Source: Pontibacillus yanchengensis (GTDB taxonomy: Bacteria > Bacillota > Bacilli > Bacillales > BH030062). From it: a stretch of DNA of 38,256 nucleotides. This document shows positions 37,456 through 38,256 of the stretch, in pieces (the first letter of the stretch is position 1; the number at the start of each line of letters is the position of its first letter). The stretch lies in contig NZ_WMEU01000015.1 of assembly GCF_009856295.1 (NCBI RefSeq), forward strand, positions 1-38,256. Direction: 5' to 3'. A program made the translations under genes and the position numbers. The notes beneath the pieces were generated by a model. It saw only the letters and a list, made by a program, of their open reading frames with translations. It was not told the DNA's origin and did not search any database.

Positions 37456-38097
37456 TCAACGTTGGTTTAGTTTTTTTTCAAAAGATTTATAGTTACTTAT
37501 GACATTTGCATAATGTTCATTATCGTATTTCAATAAAAACCTTCTCATCGTCCTTTGACTCCCAGGAAATTGAAAGGAAACAGAATCTACAACATTTACT
37601 AATCTCGATATCATATGTCGACTTTTATTAAATATCTCCTGTAATTGTCTCGTAGATTTCCAACGATCCTTAAAAAACAGGTTAATTATTTCCTCCTGAA
37701 TTTCTAATGGAATCGTTCTATTAGAATAAGTGTACCTTTCTAAAGAATTATTGGTATCTTCAAACCAATTCACTGAGATATTAAAGTTTCTAAATATATA
37801 ATCTTTGAAATCATCAAAATCTATATAAATTTTATGCCTGGTACCCAACCCCTCAGGTATTTTGAAATGCCGGATGCCTGTTCGTTCTATCTCTGGATTA
37901 TCATCTAAGAAATGCCTTTCAAACGTGACTCGATTAATGTCCAGTTTTTCTACATAAGAAGTTAGAGGAAGTATCATGTCGAATTTATATTTTTCTTTAA
38001 GTTCATCACTATGTAATATATCTTCAACTGGTTTGTTTTGTACATCTATATCTTTTTCTATTTCTAATAAAATTATGTTACTACGGTTAAATCCCAT
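37456..38097 (-). CDS. Hypothetical DNA-binding-like protein, 213 aa
   Basis: The C-terminal part (IPLEIQEEIINLFFKDRWKS then TRQLQEIFNKSRHMISRLVN) is a probable helix-turn-helix. The N-terminal half is acidic and alpha/beta (MILPLTSYVEKLDINRVTFE). The ATG at 38097 follows AGAAGGAGAAAGTATA. It lies upstream of leader RNA B, just as the DUF1643-like gene lies upstream of copy A. The function is unknown. Confidence 0.55.
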   Translation of the reverse strand: MGFNRSNIILLEIEKDIDVQNKPVEDILHSDELKEKYKFDMILPLTSYVEKLDINRVTFERHFLDDNPEIERTGIRHFKIPEGLGTRHKIYIDFDDFKDYIFRNFNISVNWFEDTNNSLERYTYSNRTIPLEIQEEIINLFFKDRWKSTRQLQEIFNKSRHMISRLVNVVDSVSFQFPGSQRTMRRFLLKYDNEHYANVISNYKSFEKKLNQR

Positions 38098-38213
38098 TAT
38101 ACTTTCTCCTTCTTCTTTTTAGCTTGCAATTAATAATAAAAAAATAATATAACTGTTTTATTATATTATTTAAAGTTTAATCCGACAAATTATAAAATAA
38201 AACGATAATATAG

Positions 38214-38247
38214 TAAAAAAAACCTAGTATTTAGTTAAATACTAGGT
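38214..38247 (-). terminator. Terminator at the right edge
   Basis: ACCTAGTATTT pairs with AAATACTAGGT; on the minus strand eight T follow. It ends a gene that lies beyond the window. Confidence 0.85.
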
Positions 38248-38256
38248 CTAAAATCC

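Noticed and set aside
1..38256. CRISPR array, tRNA or rRNA genes
   Set aside because: No regularly spaced direct repeats and no cloverleaf or rRNA signature were seen on either strand.

Overview
The window is AT-rich low-GC Gram-positive DNA and reads as part of a Bacillaceae plasmid. Genes start on strong AGGAGG ribosome-binding sites, often with TTG or GTG codons. A PlcR/PapR-type quorum-sensing pair with matching PlcR boxes, an RsfA-type regulator and a Spo0E-type domain point to a spore-forming Bacillus, most likely of the Bacillus cereus group. The plasmid assignment rests on a probable replication initiator, an ArdC-like protein, SSB and Rad52-type proteins, a tyrosine recombinase with an inverted-repeat site, and many small hypothetical genes. 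No tRNA, rRNA, CRISPR array or core housekeeping gene is visible. The species is an inference.

Layout. 1-2.7 kb is a decayed margin: a MauE-like membrane protein coupled to a 50-aa peptide, a broken IS3 orfA, and an 860-bp IS21-family relic with a 5-bp target duplication that splits a small gene. 2.7-7.7 kb is a minus-strand DNA-metabolism block (ArdC/ImmA-like protein, SSB, Rad52-like annealing protein, DUF1643-like protein), most of it behind a repeated leader motif ACACTTTAGGAGGA. 8.2-11.6 kb holds the putative replication gene, a structured control region with a three-hairpin RNA, and a divergent helix-turn-helix gene. A class C-like group II intron follows directly after that gene's terminator (11.65-13.53 kb). 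13.5-15.7 kb carries a PadR regulator operon, divergent small genes and an HD-GYP-like protein. 16-19.1 kb carries secreted and membrane proteins. 19.3-25 kb is a run of minus-strand accessory genes, including a LexA-like DNA-binding domain and a RelE-type toxin. A tyrosine recombinase sits at 25.2-26.3 kb beside a 13-bp inverted repeat.

The most notable locus is 26.5-29.9 kb. It encodes a PlcR-like RNPP regulator (28688-29572, minus), a divergent 48-aa secreted pro-peptide ending NDLPDQH (29759-29905, plus) that resembles PapR, perfect PlcR boxes (TATGNANNNNTNCATA) at 29592 and 27799, a lipoprotein behind the second box, and a secreted metalloprotease operon. This looks like a plasmid-borne quorum-sensing system with its own divergent signal peptide.

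30-38 kb continues with minus-strand plasmid genes, including a Spo0E-domain protein, RsfA, a Cro-type helix-turn-helix protein and a homopolymer-frameshifted gene. Overlaid on the plasmid are repeated RNA structures: two copies, 30 kb apart, of a covarying hairpin followed by a terminator and a gene (6.9 and 37.3 kb), and three attenuator-like terminators beginning GGCGGAAAACG (19.2, 30.6, 34.3 kb). The regulatory proteins and these RNA leaders together suggest tight coordination of plasmid functions with host population density and sporulation state; that last statement is inference. All family assignments were made by eye, without database searches.
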